Source: Pyxicephalus adspersus
Lineage: Eukaryota; Chordata; Amphibia; Anura; Pyxicephalidae
Reading direction: 5' to 3'
Assembly (NCBI RefSeq): GCF_032062135.1
Contig: NC_092860.1
Coordinates: 129,257,474-129,321,473, forward strand
Length of the DNA: 64,000 nt
The notes beneath the pieces are model-generated. The model was not told where the DNA came from. It did not search any database and saw only the letters and a list, made by a program, of their open reading frames with translations. Positions 36,916 through 47,205 of this stretch are shown here, in pieces (positions within the stretch are counted from its first letter, which is position 1; each line of letters starts with the position of its first letter). The position numbers and the translations under genes were made by a program.

Positions 36916-37053
36916 AGGCTCTATTTATCAAACAGGGATTCTTACATTCTCTTGTGAGAATCTTCCAGGTCCATGTATTTCAATGGCAGTAATTAATTCC
37001 CACCAGGTAATGTTTGTAGTACTGCCAGGTTCCCTGTTTTATAAATAGAACCC
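36916..37053. mobile_element. Small MITE, GGGTCTATTTAT family, TSD AAT
   Basis: 138 bp. Starts AGGCTCTATTTATCAAACAG and ends CTGTTTTATAAATAGAACCC, inverted relative to each other over about 24 bp including CAGGGA/TCCCTG. AAT flanks both ends (36913-36915 and 37054-37056). Its termini resemble those of the element at 20551. Confidence 0.7.
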
Positions 37054-38440
37054 AATGTAAAATTGCATGATTTCATTACATCTCTTAGGTTATACCTGCC
37101 TAGATATGTTGAAGAAGCTAAGGTCTTCACATAATATTGAACCCTTCCTACTCACAATCTGTAAATAAACCTTTGCTAGCTGCATGTCCCATGTTGGAAA
37201 TAGGGTGAAAAATGTCAACAAATACACTTTTCTTGGCTGCTTGATATCAGTCCTAGCTGTCATTAACAGACAGTATTTCCAGGCAATGGTTTCCAATCAT
37301 GTAATCACTGTGTGAGATGTGACATGATGATCATATACAGACTCCAAGTTTACTAAAAATAGATCCCTTTATCCTGTGGATGAATACTGTCACTTTAAAG
37401 CCTCTTCAGTGCTATACATTTTATATGAATTTTCCAGTATAAAATTAAATTATTGAATTATTGTAAAATAAAAATATTGAAATTTATAATGTTAAAACCT
37501 AATAAGAATCCTTAAAAATTTTTAAAATTTGTGGCACTCAAATCATAAGTCATAATGCTGTCCAATCTGGTCTGGCCATCTAGATAAAATTGTCCTCTGA
37601 TCTTCAAAGGGTTAACATTATACAAATAACTAAATGGTTCTGTGTGGCCATTTTATAAACATATGCCACTCACTAAAGCATCATTATTGGAAGTCCATAC
37701 CTTTATTACTATTAAAGGAAAAGCTCCGTCATTGTGTTCAGTCAATACAGCAAGGTGGCAACTGGTGGCACTGGCAGGGGCAGTGAGTGTGTGCCTCCCC
37801 TCCTATACATAAAAAGTCTTCTGGAATCTGATTTGCCAATATAGGAAGGAGGCAAAACATGTGTAGCATTGTAACATTGTGAATCCAGTATTGTGAGGGT
37901 CAAGTGGGGAGTTTAATGGAATCTGGAAGCCTGTTTTATCAAGTGGAACCCAGATATCCTCCCCCTCACCTGGGGAAAGCGTACAGGGTAAATAGTACCG
38001 CTAACTGATTTCCAGGGAGGGTTAAATCAGCCTCAGAAGTAGTCACTGCAGAAGGAAAACTCTATTGTTCCAATAAAATATCCAGCAAGATTAATCAATA
38101 TGACATCCCAGTAAAATCACTTCTGGCACTAGGTGTTTCTGCTGGAGCTGAACATATGTTGCTGGATTGCTAAATTGGTTTAACACAATGACAGAAGCTC
38201 TGCTCAGCTAAGTTTGTCCTTGTTTAGCCAGTCTGGGCGTTTGAGAATGAGTGCTGTCCAGCAGCCCGAATGGCTGAACAAAAGGCTCAGACAACTCAGT
38301 TTGCAGCCATTGCCATACACTACACCTGTTGGGCAAGGCTATAAAAAAGTAAACTCCCCAACATATACCATTTAAACTTTTTTAAAAAATATATCAGAAT
38401 TAGAATTAGACTGGGACTCTGTTAGGAGATGTTTATCTGC
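37054..38440. other. No gene seen
   Basis: Moderate-complexity sequence. 37700-38330 is less AT-rich and may contain an old repeat, but no motif or boundary is clear. Confidence 0.4.
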
Positions 38441-39010
38441 CCAGGAATTTTTGTGCTGTGCACCATCACAGTATAAAACACGCTTTATTTCTGTCCAGCG
38501 ATGTCATTTGCAGCAGCCAGGAGAACTAAGATAGCAGAAGCCCCTGCTTCCTTTTAGCTGTGCAGCCTGATGTATTTTATCGGCATCCCCAGCACCACTC
38601 TGTGAAGGGGATTTTAGAGGCAATTAGCTCCTGACTCAGTCCTGCACTACCATTGCCTGCTGGGACTTTATAGCCTCTCTGCTCCCAGTCACCAGTGCTA
38701 ATCTGTGCTGGAGATTTATCGCCTGATTTACTGTTGCTGACCTCGCCTGTTTCTGACTGCCAGTTTATGCTGCCTGGACTGACCCTTTGCTTGTGACCTG
38801 GACTCTGCTTGTGTTTTGCCCTTGTGTACTCCGTCTGGTGGTTGGCCTGGGGGCAACCGAGTGCTGGGAGATGCAACCAGTCTCCCGAGGCTGAGCTGGG
38901 GCTTGCTATAATTGAAGAGTGTGGCCTTAGATTGCGGGACTGGTGTCTGGTGATTGCTGGTGGGGACCAGAGTCTTACAGATTTATTATCCAGTCTGGAA
39001 TCTTTCCAAC
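38441..39010 (+). repeat. GC-richer repeat-like block (possibly LTR-derived)
   Basis: Composition changes sharply from the AT-rich surroundings. It contains phrases such as TGCCTGCTGGGACTTTATAG, GCTCCCAGTCACCAGTGCTA, CCTGGACTGACCCTTTGC and AGACTGG-type words near TCTTACAG. I recall similar text in frog retroelements but cannot name the family. The frames on both strands (38577-38876 and 38809-39030) are probably not genes. Confidence 0.35.
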
Positions 39011-40653
39011 TTGGAATTCTTTACCTCTGACCTCCAATCATTAATGGAAATGATCAATAAAATGCACAAATGGACTTATTTACTAATTTTTGCATAACAT
39101 TATTTCAATTTATTGCACTGCAGGATTTGTTTGGCTTAGTTTGTATTCAATTTGAATAAACTGTGCATATGATACATATTAAAGTCCATTTTCCTGCATA
39201 TCATTGACCGTTTCTAGACCTGTGTGACTACCAATCACATTACCTAAAAAAACATGAGTGTATAACAACATATGAAAAAAAGAAACAGTAAGTACATGAA
39301 AAGGTAAATGTCACTAAAAAACTTAGCACAAAATGTTCCCACCAACATAATGTTGCTATAAAAACTGTATGAATTAAAAATATACACTTGCATTTTATTT
39401 TAACCCATCTACAGCATGTCACAGCCTAAATTTACATGGGGAGGCCAGTAAGCAGCCATCTTGGTCCTACTCTCCCATGCATCAAATGCTTTTCCCAGGA
39501 ATGAATGAAAGCACCACTCGCCAGTTGCTCTGTGTGAATTCAGCCTTGAGCGAAATTTCAGTTTTAAGCACTTTAATGCACCAAAACTTTTTTTTCGCCG
39601 TAACTTGTAAAGATATTGTCTCTTTTTATAGATATTCCCATTACTGGGATGCAATCCCCACTTTAAACACACTTTTCAGAAGTCACAACAACCTCGTCGT
39701 GTATTTACAAACAAAGGAAAACTGATTTCAAGACCAGCTGATGCCTTCAGAAGTGTACTGTGTTGTTAAGGCAACTAATGTTCTAAAAATATTTTATATA
39801 AAAGGACATTACCTCAAGTAGTGCTTTAAGTTGTCATGGAAACTGAAATGCAAAAGCAATACAGAAGACATGAAGAAATGTAGACACTCTCATTTAAGTG
39901 ACATTATGAAATTTCTTAGCTTAAAGTAAAATTATTAATATGTTTTAGTGCTCATAGTATTATAGCACGCCTTGTCTTTTGTACAACTTTTAGATTAAAA
40001 TTGGTTTAGCAGTGTTAATTATTTTCCCCCAGAGAAAAGTTATTAGGCAAAAATTAATAATTAATTAATCTTGTTTTGTCAGGTATTACAACTAAAATGA
40101 AGTTTTGGCACTGCAGTTCTCTAATTGCAATGTTAAACATCAATCAAAGTAAAAGTGCAGAGGAACTGTTGTTAGGCTGATAGATGAAGGCAGGAATAGC
40201 AATTATTTTATGTTAGCATATTGTCTTATCTCACATTAAAAAAGATTGTTAATAATGGAAAATTTAAAGGTACTCACCAATCAGCCTTAAAAAGTACACA
40301 GGGAACACGGGCATTGCCAGTCATGCCAGGTTTTATCGGTCCTGTAGGCTATTTTTTATTAATCAAGCAGAGATATAGGGATATTGCACAGAACAGTTAT
40401 ACTGTATTTGACAAGAAACTGGTCCGGCCAAACAGCTAAGATTCTTAAAAAATGAAGGTTGAAATTGATTAAATACAGAAGTTTTTATTTTATGGTAGAC
40501 CTGCAAACATAGAGCAAAGATTTGCTGTCTTTTAGAAGATATGTAGATATGTAGAAGTATTAACTGTGCCTAAGCGGTACAAAGAAACGTTCACATTTTT
40601 TCTTAAATACTTACTCAAAATTAGCAGTGAATTTCCTATATGTTGACACAAAG
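39011..40653. other. No gene seen
   Basis: AT-rich sequence. Contains an X-box-like word at 39830-39843. Overlapping frames at 39409-39725 on both strands lack motifs. Confidence 0.45.
39830..39843 (+). promoter_or_regulatory. X-box-like (RFX) word
   Basis: GTTGTCATGGAAAC differs at one position from the RFX-type X-box GTTGCCATGGAAAC. A single match in 64 kb can be chance; no promoter was identified. Confidence 0.2.
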
Positions 40654-40704
40654 TTCATCTAAGGCACTGTCCTTGAAAGCTAGGCTTGAAAGATTTGGTG
40701 ATGT
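40654..40704 (+). repeat. 51-bp direct repeat, unit 1
   Basis: TTCATCTAAGGCACTGTCCT, TGAAAGCTAGGCTTGAAAG and ATTTGGTGATGT recur at 41473-41523 with three mismatches. Flanks diverge. Confidence 0.8.
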
Positions 40705-41472
40705 GCTACCCACTGTTCTCCTTGCTGAATAGAAAGCTGCATCTGATGACCTCCAGTGCATGGATCTCCCTGCTTTTTCTATAGAACCACTCTTTCTTCA
40801 CCTCTATCGTTGCTTCTTAGCTCTTCTATTATCAATCAGAAGGTCATCAGAAACATAACTCTGATGTGCAAAGACCTCACCACTACAAAGGTGGCTGCCA
40901 AGTCATGCTACCTTTGTAAATGATAACAAAGAACAGATGAAGGAGATAACAGATAATATTGGTGGCTAGTCATTTTATTTCTCCTTGCATTTCGGTACAG
41001 CTTCTGCAGTTGAAGTCTCTTTTAAACAGAACCTGCTGGATAGAAATATGGGAGTTATCATTGTGGTATTGTTTTGATTGTAAAGGATTTACAGCTGTTG
41101 TTTTCTTATTCTTCCTTCATTACTTAGTATTTTAACACTTGAGACATACAGTACATACATGTGCTGGGTAATGAAACCTGGATTAGGAGGGCAACCTTAC
41201 ATTCAATATTATGTAATCATATAGCACTAAAGTAATATGCATTGTTCTACAGAGTCCATAGCCATGTCACTAAATGATACTCACTATCTAATGTACATTA
41301 TCTTCAACATAGCCCAAGGCCAATTTAAGGGGAAGGCAGTAATGTCTATACATTAACAAAGGGCAAACATGTTGTGTAAAAAAGCAAGACTTCCACTGTG
41401 CTGCACATGGCAAATCTACTTAGGGGTGTAGCCCCATAATATTCACCATTGGTCATCCCTTTCTGCAGAAAA

Positions 41473-41523
41473 TTCATCTAAGGCACTGTCCTTGAAAGCT
41501 AGTCTTAAAAGATTTGGTTATGT
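41473..41523 (+). repeat. 51-bp direct repeat, unit 2
   Basis: Second copy of the 40654-40704 unit, 819 bases downstream in the same orientation. Confidence 0.8.
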
Positions 41524-41676
41524 TACCACTGTGTAGATATCACCAGTGTAAGAATTTACATTGGTGATTTCTACCCCACTGATACCTCCGTAACCCCCCC
41601 TCCTATTTAACTCTCTTGTATTGTATACGTGAAAGCACTTGTATAACTGAAAGCACTTTTTATCCAAAAAGTGCAC

Positions 41677-41868
41677 CCAAATTCAGGGGACCACTGGGTA
41701 AGACATACACTTGATTTTCTGCTGCTGATTGATTGCCTAGGGCTATTTTATTATCAATTCAACAGCACTGTCTAGTTAATACACAGCCACAATATTAATG
41801 GAGGTGCCTGCTAACACTGGGAAGCTCTTCTTGTTCCTATACAACAACCCCAATGACATCATCATTCA
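41677..41868 (+). repeat. Segment A, copy 1
   Basis: Contains TTTTCTGCTGCTGATTGATT, GCCTAGG, AATTCAACAGCA, GGAGGTGCCTGCTAACACTG, AGCTCTTCTTG and CAATGACATCATC. It aligns with 43531-43746 in the same order and orientation. Either a local duplication or two copies of a dispersed repeat. Confidence 0.65.
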
Positions 41869-42084
41869 GAAACAGGAAAGAAGGGGATATGGCTTTGACT
41901 ACCCTTTGAGCCTGGAAGTAGACTGTCATATGGAAGAGTTCATATTCACCATTCTTACAACTAAAATTGCTGTATGACAGCTAGACTGTTACATTTCAGC
42001 CAAGGACATGACCCAGCACTTAGAGAAGGCAGATAGAGAAAACATTTGTTTCCTGCATGATGTGGTATCCTTTACGCACACATA

Positions 42085-42300
42085 GGACCTGATTGTTTTA
42101 AAGCTCTCCAAGACTGGAGAAAATAGAATCTTGTCTATCTTGATCCAGCAAACCTGAAATGGTTTTAATCAAGGATTGAAACATTTTCAAAACTACAGGA
42201 AATTATTGTATGGAATCCATTCCAGGTTTTCTTGTTTACCCAGGTCCCCCCAAGATAGTTCATCTTTTCCAGTGTTGGAGAACTTTAATAAATCAGGCCC
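42085..42300. mobile_element. Palindromic MITE, GGGCC family, copy 5, TSD ATA
   Basis: 216 bp. Starts GGACCTGATTGTTTTAAAGC and ends AACTTTAATAAATCAGGCCC. CCAGCAAACCTG and CCAGGTTTTCTTG sit in the two arms. ATA flanks both ends (42082-42084 and 42301-42303). It lies between segments A and B of the first unit. Confidence 0.8.
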
Positions 42301-42370
42301 ATAATGTACAGTCATTCACACTCCAGGTTTAAATTTTAGCTGCATTTCTTTGTATAAGAACAGACTCGAG

Positions 42371-42670
42371 CACATGTCTCTCAGCTAGGGCTCTAGGAAC
42401 CATAGGGTTCCTCCAGAGGCTGCTTGAGATTCTTTCAGCCATAAGAAGTTTGTACCTCTCAGGTCAGTTACCACTGACACCAATTATATTTTTGGATGTC
42501 TATAAGCGTGGCATTCTTCTCACTGGCAAGCAATATAGGAAGCATTCTTCCAGTTGACCACCACACCAAAGTACTGTTAGTTGTGGATATAGTATTTAAA
42601 GAAGGGGGTTCACTAAAGACCCAAAAGTTATTTCTAGACTCCCCATGGTAAAAAGTTCAAGAAAGGCTTT
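42371..42670 (-). mobile_element. hAT-like non-autonomous element, copy C (minus strand)
   Basis: The reverse complement begins CCTTTCTTGAACTTTTTACC and ATGGGGAGTC, passes AACTGACCTGAGAGG and ends CCTCTGGAGGAACCCTATGG, CTAGCTGAGAGACATGTG. Same order as copies A (29384) and B (53525). The most complete copy, about 300 bp. Confidence 0.65.
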
Positions 42671-42846
42671 TTTATAAAATTTTATGAAAAAAATATATAG
42701 TAAAATACCTAAATTAAGCTGCCATATATTTTAGGTTCAGATTTAGACTTGGCTAAATTTAATTATAATGTTTAACTTTTTTAACTTGTAAACACTATTA
42801 CATTTTCATGTTTTCAATTCAAATAAGAAATCAGATTTTTTCTAAG

Positions 42847-43343
42847 TGTAAGTTTCCTTTAGCTGACACACATTTCTACTATAACTATATGCTACAGTGG
42901 ATTTCTACTGAAATAATTGTTCAGCAAGATTTCCCACTACATATGGCAGACAACTGCAGATTAAAATCACATCAGATTTCATGCCATTTTGGATGACTGT
43001 GTGCTGATAAAACGAGACTATATTTAATAAGCCTGCAATACATGTTTTATGCTTCTGCAAGCATATTCCCATGTCATCTATTCAGTGCCTTACTGCTGAA
43101 GTGCCATCTACACTTTTTTATTTTGTTTTATTTCAATCTGTTGCTTTCCGAACTACGTCTCCTCTAGTGTTTTATTGTTATACACAGTCTATAAAATACA
43201 CTGCCAATACGGATGCATCTCTCATGTAAGGTATAAAGTAGGTTTCATGTGAGCAAGATGTGGGGAATTATAAAACTTCATATATACTCCTAATTCTTAT
43301 ATAATCCGAATAACTATACTATTGGATATCTTTTCCAAGTCTG
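42847..43343 (+). repeat. Segment B, copy 1
   Basis: Shared words with 44468-44906, in order: TATGCTACAG, GCAGACAACTGCAGATTA, GGATGACTGTGTGC, CATGTCATCTATTCA, TACTGCTGAA, AATCTGTTGCTTT, CATGTGAGCAA, TATACTATTGGAT and CAAGTCTG. Many indels; moderately diverged. Confidence 0.8.
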
Positions 43344-43530
43344 TTTATATTGTATGTATGCATTCCCTAATTGTATATTTTAGTTTTAATGCAATAGGTT
43401 GAAAACAACAATATATTTTTAACATTCTAATCAATGGAAAGAATAAAATGTTCTTTAACTGATATATATATTCTTGTAATTGCTATGTTACAGTGGATTA
43501 TTACGGTGTCTGGAGTTTCGAAAGTTCACC

Positions 43531-43746
43531 TAAATTAAGGCGAACCCCAATGTGAGGCAAGTTAGTTGTAAATTATATAGTTTATGCATTTGGCCTTCTG
43601 CAGCTGCTGGATTGTCTAGGTTCACTTTATCTTTAATTCCACAGCACAAGCAAAGTAGCCACCATAAAAAAGGAGGTGCCTGCTATCAGAGGGCAGCTCT
43701 TTCTGCTTCTAGATTTCACCCCCGAAAAACACCAATGATGTTATCC
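43531..43746 (+). repeat. Segment A, copy 2
   Basis: Aligns with 41677-41868: CCTTCTGCAGCTGCTGGATT, GTCTAGG, AATTCCACAGCA, GGAGGTGCCTGCTATCA, GCTCTTTCTG and CCAATGATGTTATC. Confidence 0.65.
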
Positions 43747-43747
43747 A

Positions 43748-44440
43748 GTACCTAAGAGTGAATGTCTTGAATGAACAGAGATCACCTAAATGTTTGGTAA
43801 AATCAAATCATAAAAGATCAACTGTAGAACTCACAACTACGGTAAACAGAGAAAGTAAGAGCATTAACACACGCAGATTGGGAAGAGAACCCAAGGTGTT
43901 AGGATTAGGCAGATGCATAGCCTCAAGAAAAGGTTTGCTAGGGAACATAAAGATAGGACTATGGAGAAATAGAAAAAGGTCATGTGATCTGATGAGTCCA
44001 GATTTACCTTGTACCCAAGTGGGGGGAACACTATGAAAGTCAGATGAAATAATGCACCCATCATGATTAGTACCTACTGTAACGTACCTGTGTTGGGTGT
44101 GGTTTGATTTGGGGTTTCTTCAATCATTCAGGTTTAGGTTCAGCAACATTATGTGCCCCAAAAATTAGGTCAGCTGACTATCTGAATATACTGAATTGCC
44201 ATTGACATATCATTGACCTAATTTTCATATCACGATTGGCCCCTACAGATTCCCCACCTTAACCCCATTGAGAATTTGATCTTAGCGGAAAAAGTCATGC
44301 AACTCTAGATGAAAATAAATGTTGTGACATTGCATAAACTGATCAAAATAATACCCTGGAAATTGTATGTCATAATTATTGCTTAGAGTGGTCCAATGAA
44401 AAACTAGAGTGTATAACTTTTATGGACAGGCAGTAAATAT
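43748..44440 (+). pseudogene. Tc1-like (DD34E) transposase pseudogene
   Basis: Cut-and-paste transposase remnant. One frame (43758-44036) reads through GNIKIGLWRNRKR-like sequence; the neighbouring frame gives the first catalytic block at 43985-44000, where WSDES has become stop-SDES (TGG to TGA at 43985-43987). After degenerate sequence with WGFFNHSG-like traces, 44234-44275 reads DWPLQIPHLNPIEN, the third-acidic block with Glu intact (44270-44272). These two acidic residues are about 93 codons apart. In full-length relatives the distance is about 125, so the part carrying the second Asp appears deleted. The 3' side ends CTTTTATGGACAGGCAG, typical of the end of such elements. It lies between segments A2 and B2 and is absent between A1 and B1. 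Dead copy. Confidence 0.75.
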
Positions 44441-44467
44441 TTTGTAAAAAAAAATATTTAGTTAAAC

Positions 44468-44906
44468 TTAAGATTTCTTTACGTGACATATTTTCAAAAA
44501 CTTTATGCTACAGGAGATTTATCCTGGATTTAGGCTGAAATATTTGTTTAGCAAAATTGTCCACTGAACATGTCAGACAACTGCAGATTAGGATCACATT
44601 TCATGATGTTTATAACTGTGCACTAATTAAACCAGACTGTTTTTAATAGGCCACTATACATGCTGTATGCTTTTTTGGGTATATTCACATGTCATCTATT
44701 CAATGTCCTACTGCTGAAAGGTCATCTATAGATTTTGTTTTCGGTGAATCTGTTGCTTTTCACACCACATTTCTGCCAATGTTGTTAAGAGATACACAGT
44801 ACACTAGTACCACTGCAATATCAATGAAAAGTAAGTTACATGTGAGCAACAAGACATGGAGAAATATAAAACTTTCTATACTATTGGATTCTTTTTCTCA
44901 AGTCTG
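44468..44906 (+). repeat. Segment B, copy 2
   Basis: Counterpart of 42847-43343 in the same orientation, shorter by about 60 bases through several deletions. The 72-codon frame inside (44689-44907) is not conserved in copy 1. Confidence 0.8.
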
Positions 44907-45569
44907 AATATTTTAATATATTTTTAATATTTTGTTATAGTCAATTTATATGTCAATAGTTTAATAGTTGCTTCGTAAAATATAGTGAAAATAATAGTTC
45001 CTTGTCTTTAAAGCCCTGTTATACCCTTAACTCTAATGTGGGGAGCTGGAGCTGTGTGTGCCCTGTTTTAATATTTGCCTGTTACCCCATTGGAGAGATA
45101 TTAGATCGATAGGCAATAATGGGCATACCAATTCAACTCAATATTCTGCTGACCTCTGTTGCTTTCATCGCAAATGGGACTTTGAAGAAATTTTGTGATG
45201 TCATTCGCCTCTATGTTTCTTCCACCTGAAGAACCTTGTTTTTGGAGCTTTTTTATGTGTTAGGGGTTAAGGAGGTGCTGGTGAAAGTTACATGGATCCT
45301 GGGGTTTAGTTTTAAATGTGACAAAACAAGCTTTAAAACCTGTATCTTTAGAATTTCATTCATAATTAGAGGCAGTAGATCCCTTCCGTTATAGGAATGG
45401 TGTCATCTGGGAGTCGGGTCCAGGAACATGAAAATCTGCTGGATGATAAGCTGCCCCTTGATTGTTCTTCCCCCTTGGTACTATTATCTGGTTTACCATT
45501 CAACTCATCCTCTTCCCATCCCATTACCCCTTTCTTTCCTCATTATGATTATCATTATTCCTCATTATT
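44907..45569. other. No gene seen
   Basis: Moderate complexity; 45040-45330 is less AT-rich. The 77-codon frame 45397-45630 ends within a transposon end and has no motif. Confidence 0.4.
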
Positions 45570-45724
45570 CATTACGATCGTTCGTCGACCATCGTCCATG
45601 AATCCCCCAGGACGGTCGTTCGGGAAATGAACGATGAGGACTGTACACACACAAGATTCTGGTCCGATATCATCTCTGAGCCAATTATTGGTCGAGAACC
45701 ATTCCACATGTATATGCAGTCTTA
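45570..45724 (-). mobile_element. Partial palindromic element, TAAG...GTACACAC family
   Basis: The reverse complement starts TAAGACTGCATATACATGTG, GAATGGTTCTCGACCAAT, and contains TTGTGTGTGTACAG. The plus strand has ATCGTTCGTCGACC and GGACGGTCGTTCGGG...AACGAT forming an imperfect hairpin. CpG-rich relative to its surroundings. Related to 33975-34311 by its terminal type. Confidence 0.55.
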
Positions 45725-46614
45725 AAATGGTGTATTGTTCCTGGCTTAGATTAGGACTGGAAGGGTTACACTACAACTAAATCTTCTAAATCTAAAACAG
45801 TATTTTTGTTGTACACAATGAAAAAAACATGGTTAATAGATTATCTTGCTTTAAACATGTAACTCCACTGGGAAAGAATGAAAGGGAATTGGCTTTCTAC
45901 AAACAGAAATAAACAAACACTTGCTGCCCACTAACATTCAGACCTTGGTTTTTATGTTCTAATATAGTTATCCGAAGAGTCTCAAATGCCCTGGTGTATT
46001 GTGTATTGCATTTTCAGCTAATGTTTTATTGTTTATAGATTTTTTGAGTTCTCAATCTTCTGTAAATGTGTCCTATAATCCAGATGGTTATTTATCTCAT
46101 TAAACCTTTACCTTTTAGATAAATGTTAGGTTTGAATGTTTAAAGAAAAAGTAAAAGCATTTTTTTTTACCATAGTTTAGTTTTGTGGCCTTGATTCAGG
46201 CCCAGCAGAAAAGATAAATAGTAGTTGTAGTAAGAATGGTGAGGCTGATTATTCCTCTGGAGAGTCGCCTAAGAGTTAATCTTTTAAGCACGTCAAATAC
46301 AAAACCATGGAATACTGAATACATGTATGTATAGGTGGATTTGTGTAAACTGTCTGGTCTGTGCCCTTATGAACATCTTGTGTCCTCCTTCTCACACTTG
46401 TTGCAGTGGGAGTGACCTGATAAGAAAAAAATTATGGCTGTTATGTCCTGATGGGTCATGAGAAAGAAAACAGCTGTTAATATACAAAATATATTCTCAT
46501 ACTAACAATTGAAAGTTTTTCACATTATAATGGAACAAGGAAGTTTGGGCAAAATGAGCTAGAAATGGTCATTTTGATTGGTTGAAGATTGATGTAAAAT
46601 AGTTAACTCCAGAT
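45725..46614. other. No gene seen
   Basis: AT-rich, unique-looking sequence. Confidence 0.5.
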
Positions 46615-46880
46615 ATCATCGAATTAAGTGCCGACGCTGTTGATTTCTGGATACGCATAAAGAAATGCCAGCTTCTCCATGGGTTACTCTTCCTAGTTAG
46701 ATTATATGAAAATGGGCACTCCCTGGGGTAAACCGAGTCGCATGATCTTGCTGATGAAACTATTGCTTTCCCATTGGACCATTGTATGCATCCAATAAAG
46801 ATAAGTACTAACTTTTAATTAGGCAGTGCCTGTGTGTTTTGTGTGGTTCTTTAACCCTTCTTGACACTTGTAGTCCCAAA
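46615..46880 (+). repeat. LTR-like segment (R/U5-type), candidate
   Basis: Contains GGGTTACTCTTCCTAG, GGTAAACCGAGTCGCATG, a polyadenylation-type AATAAA at 46795, and then TGCCTGTGTGTTTTGTGTGG and TTCTTTAACCCTTCTTGACAC, the order expected for the poly(A) signal and U5 part of an LTR. No internal retroelement genes, primer-binding site or paired LTR were seen. Boundaries are uncertain. Confidence 0.3.
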
Positions 46881-47205
46881 AATACTCCAACCTTGTTACA
46901 GTAGTGAGCACTTTTATTGGGTCAATTACACTGGGGAACAATTTTGAACAATTTTTTTGTTGACTTCAATTTTTTAGCTTATTTACCCTAAATAGGTACC
47001 CTGATTCTGAAAGTGCAAGTAGTTTTCTATCACGTCAGTTTTTTTTTCTCTACTGCTTATATTAATGCGATTACTGTAGCGTGGATTTGAATAGTTTATT
47101 CATTTACACGCAAGACAGTTTGGTCAGAGGTTGTGCGCTGCTCTACGCAGTGAGTAAGAAAAATGTATTTTTCTACTTGCGCACATATTTCCTTTCTTTC
47201 AGGTC

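Noticed and set aside
38577..39030. Overlapping 99- and 73-codon frames in the GC-richer block
   Set aside because: Both strands are open because GC-richer sequence has fewer stops; the block looks repeat-derived.
40303..40370. Collagen-like reading (MPGFIGPVG) in a 72-codon frame
   Set aside because: Only one or two Gly-X-Y steps, no flanking splice sites in phase, and the surrounding CACCAATCAGCCTT text looks repeat-derived.
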